64,000 nt of DNA from Rhea pennata (lineage: Eukaryota; Chordata; Aves; Rheiformes; Rheidae): positions 24,831,083 to 24,895,082 of the forward strand of contig NC_084671.1 in assembly GCF_028389875.1 (NCBI RefSeq). Reading direction: 5' to 3'. Shown piece after piece: positions 63,601-64,000 of the stretch; within the stretch, counting starts at the first letter, position 1, and every line of letters begins with the position of its first letter. A program made the translations under genes and the position numbers. The notes beneath the pieces are model-generated. The model made no database searches. It was not told where the DNA came from and worked only from the letters and a program-made list of their open reading frames with translations.

Positions 63601-64000
63601 GTTGAAGGTCCTCATACCACCAAGCAGGACTCCTTTGCAAGATCCTCTGGCATGTGTGCAGTATCTGCACTGTGACTAAGCCAGCATCTCTGTGCAACGC
63701 AGTTTTTCACACAATAAAAGCATACAGTGAAAGACAAAAGTAGGTAGAAGCAGCCTGTCCAGCTCACAACATTAGTATCTATATCCCCCTGTCTGTGCAT
63801 GTACATCTGAGTTTGCTAGGTTTTTGCTGTCACCCTCAGTAGCCCTTATCTAATTACTCACTTCTCCCTTATCTGGGTCTTGTTGGTTTTAGTCCCTCCT
63901 TTGATCCCAGCTTTAGCGTTTGAAAGACTATCCTATTAGAGCCACTGAAATAGTTTCTCCCCCACTGATGGCCTCAACTCTGTTATTTGAAGCTGTGTAT
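60600..64000. other. GC-rich patches and flank, no gene recognised
   Basis: Moderately GC- and CpG-rich patches lie at 60.64-60.95 and 61.39-62.46 kb. They are weaker than the two islands to the left. By human gene order, the 5' end of MCF2L2 (plus strand) could be near, but I found no exon resembling its N-terminus. The open frames here (for example 61630-62046) match nothing I know. Confidence 0.4.

Overview
The window looks like bird nuclear DNA. It carries a multi-exon vertebrate gene with GT-AG introns, two CpG islands, few interspersed repeats, and a 5'-truncated CR1 LINE ending in the terminal octamer-like repeat typical of sauropsids, above all birds. The avian assignment is an inference; other reptiles also carry CR1.

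Layout. (1) 0.75-1.8 kb is a dense CpG island with NRF1, CCAAT, CRE and ZNF143-like sites and a 29-bp GC-box minisatellite. In human, KLHL24 lies head-to-head with KLHL6, so this is probably the KLHL24 promoter firing leftward. Two good minus-strand splice donors fit that, but no KLHL24 coding exon is in the window. (2) A second, smaller CpG island at 7.84-8.33 kb has no gene I can assign. (3) 16.1-36.9 kb holds a complete KLHL6 gene on the plus strand. Its seven coding exons all join in frame to give 610 residues (BTB, BACK and six kelch blades), followed by a 3' UTR with two AATAAA signals. (4) 41.4-41.8 kb is a CR1 3' fragment on the minus strand. (5) 44.8-45.9 kb is an intact, intronless seven-helix receptor on the minus strand that resembles GPR148. 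(6) 45.9-64 kb shows no recognisable coding exon. By human gene order, the 5' end of MCF2L2 (then B3GNT5) would be expected in or beyond this stretch, but I could not find it.

KLHL6 is a CUL3 substrate adaptor active in B lymphocytes. The receptor has no obvious pathway link to it and is convergent with it (tail to tail). No operon-like system, CRISPR array, virus copy or tRNA was recognised. The points most worth a second look are the GPR148-like receptor at this locus, the loss of the longer KLHL6 start with an overlapping upstream ORF in its place, the GC-box minisatellite in the promoter, and the unassigned second CpG island.
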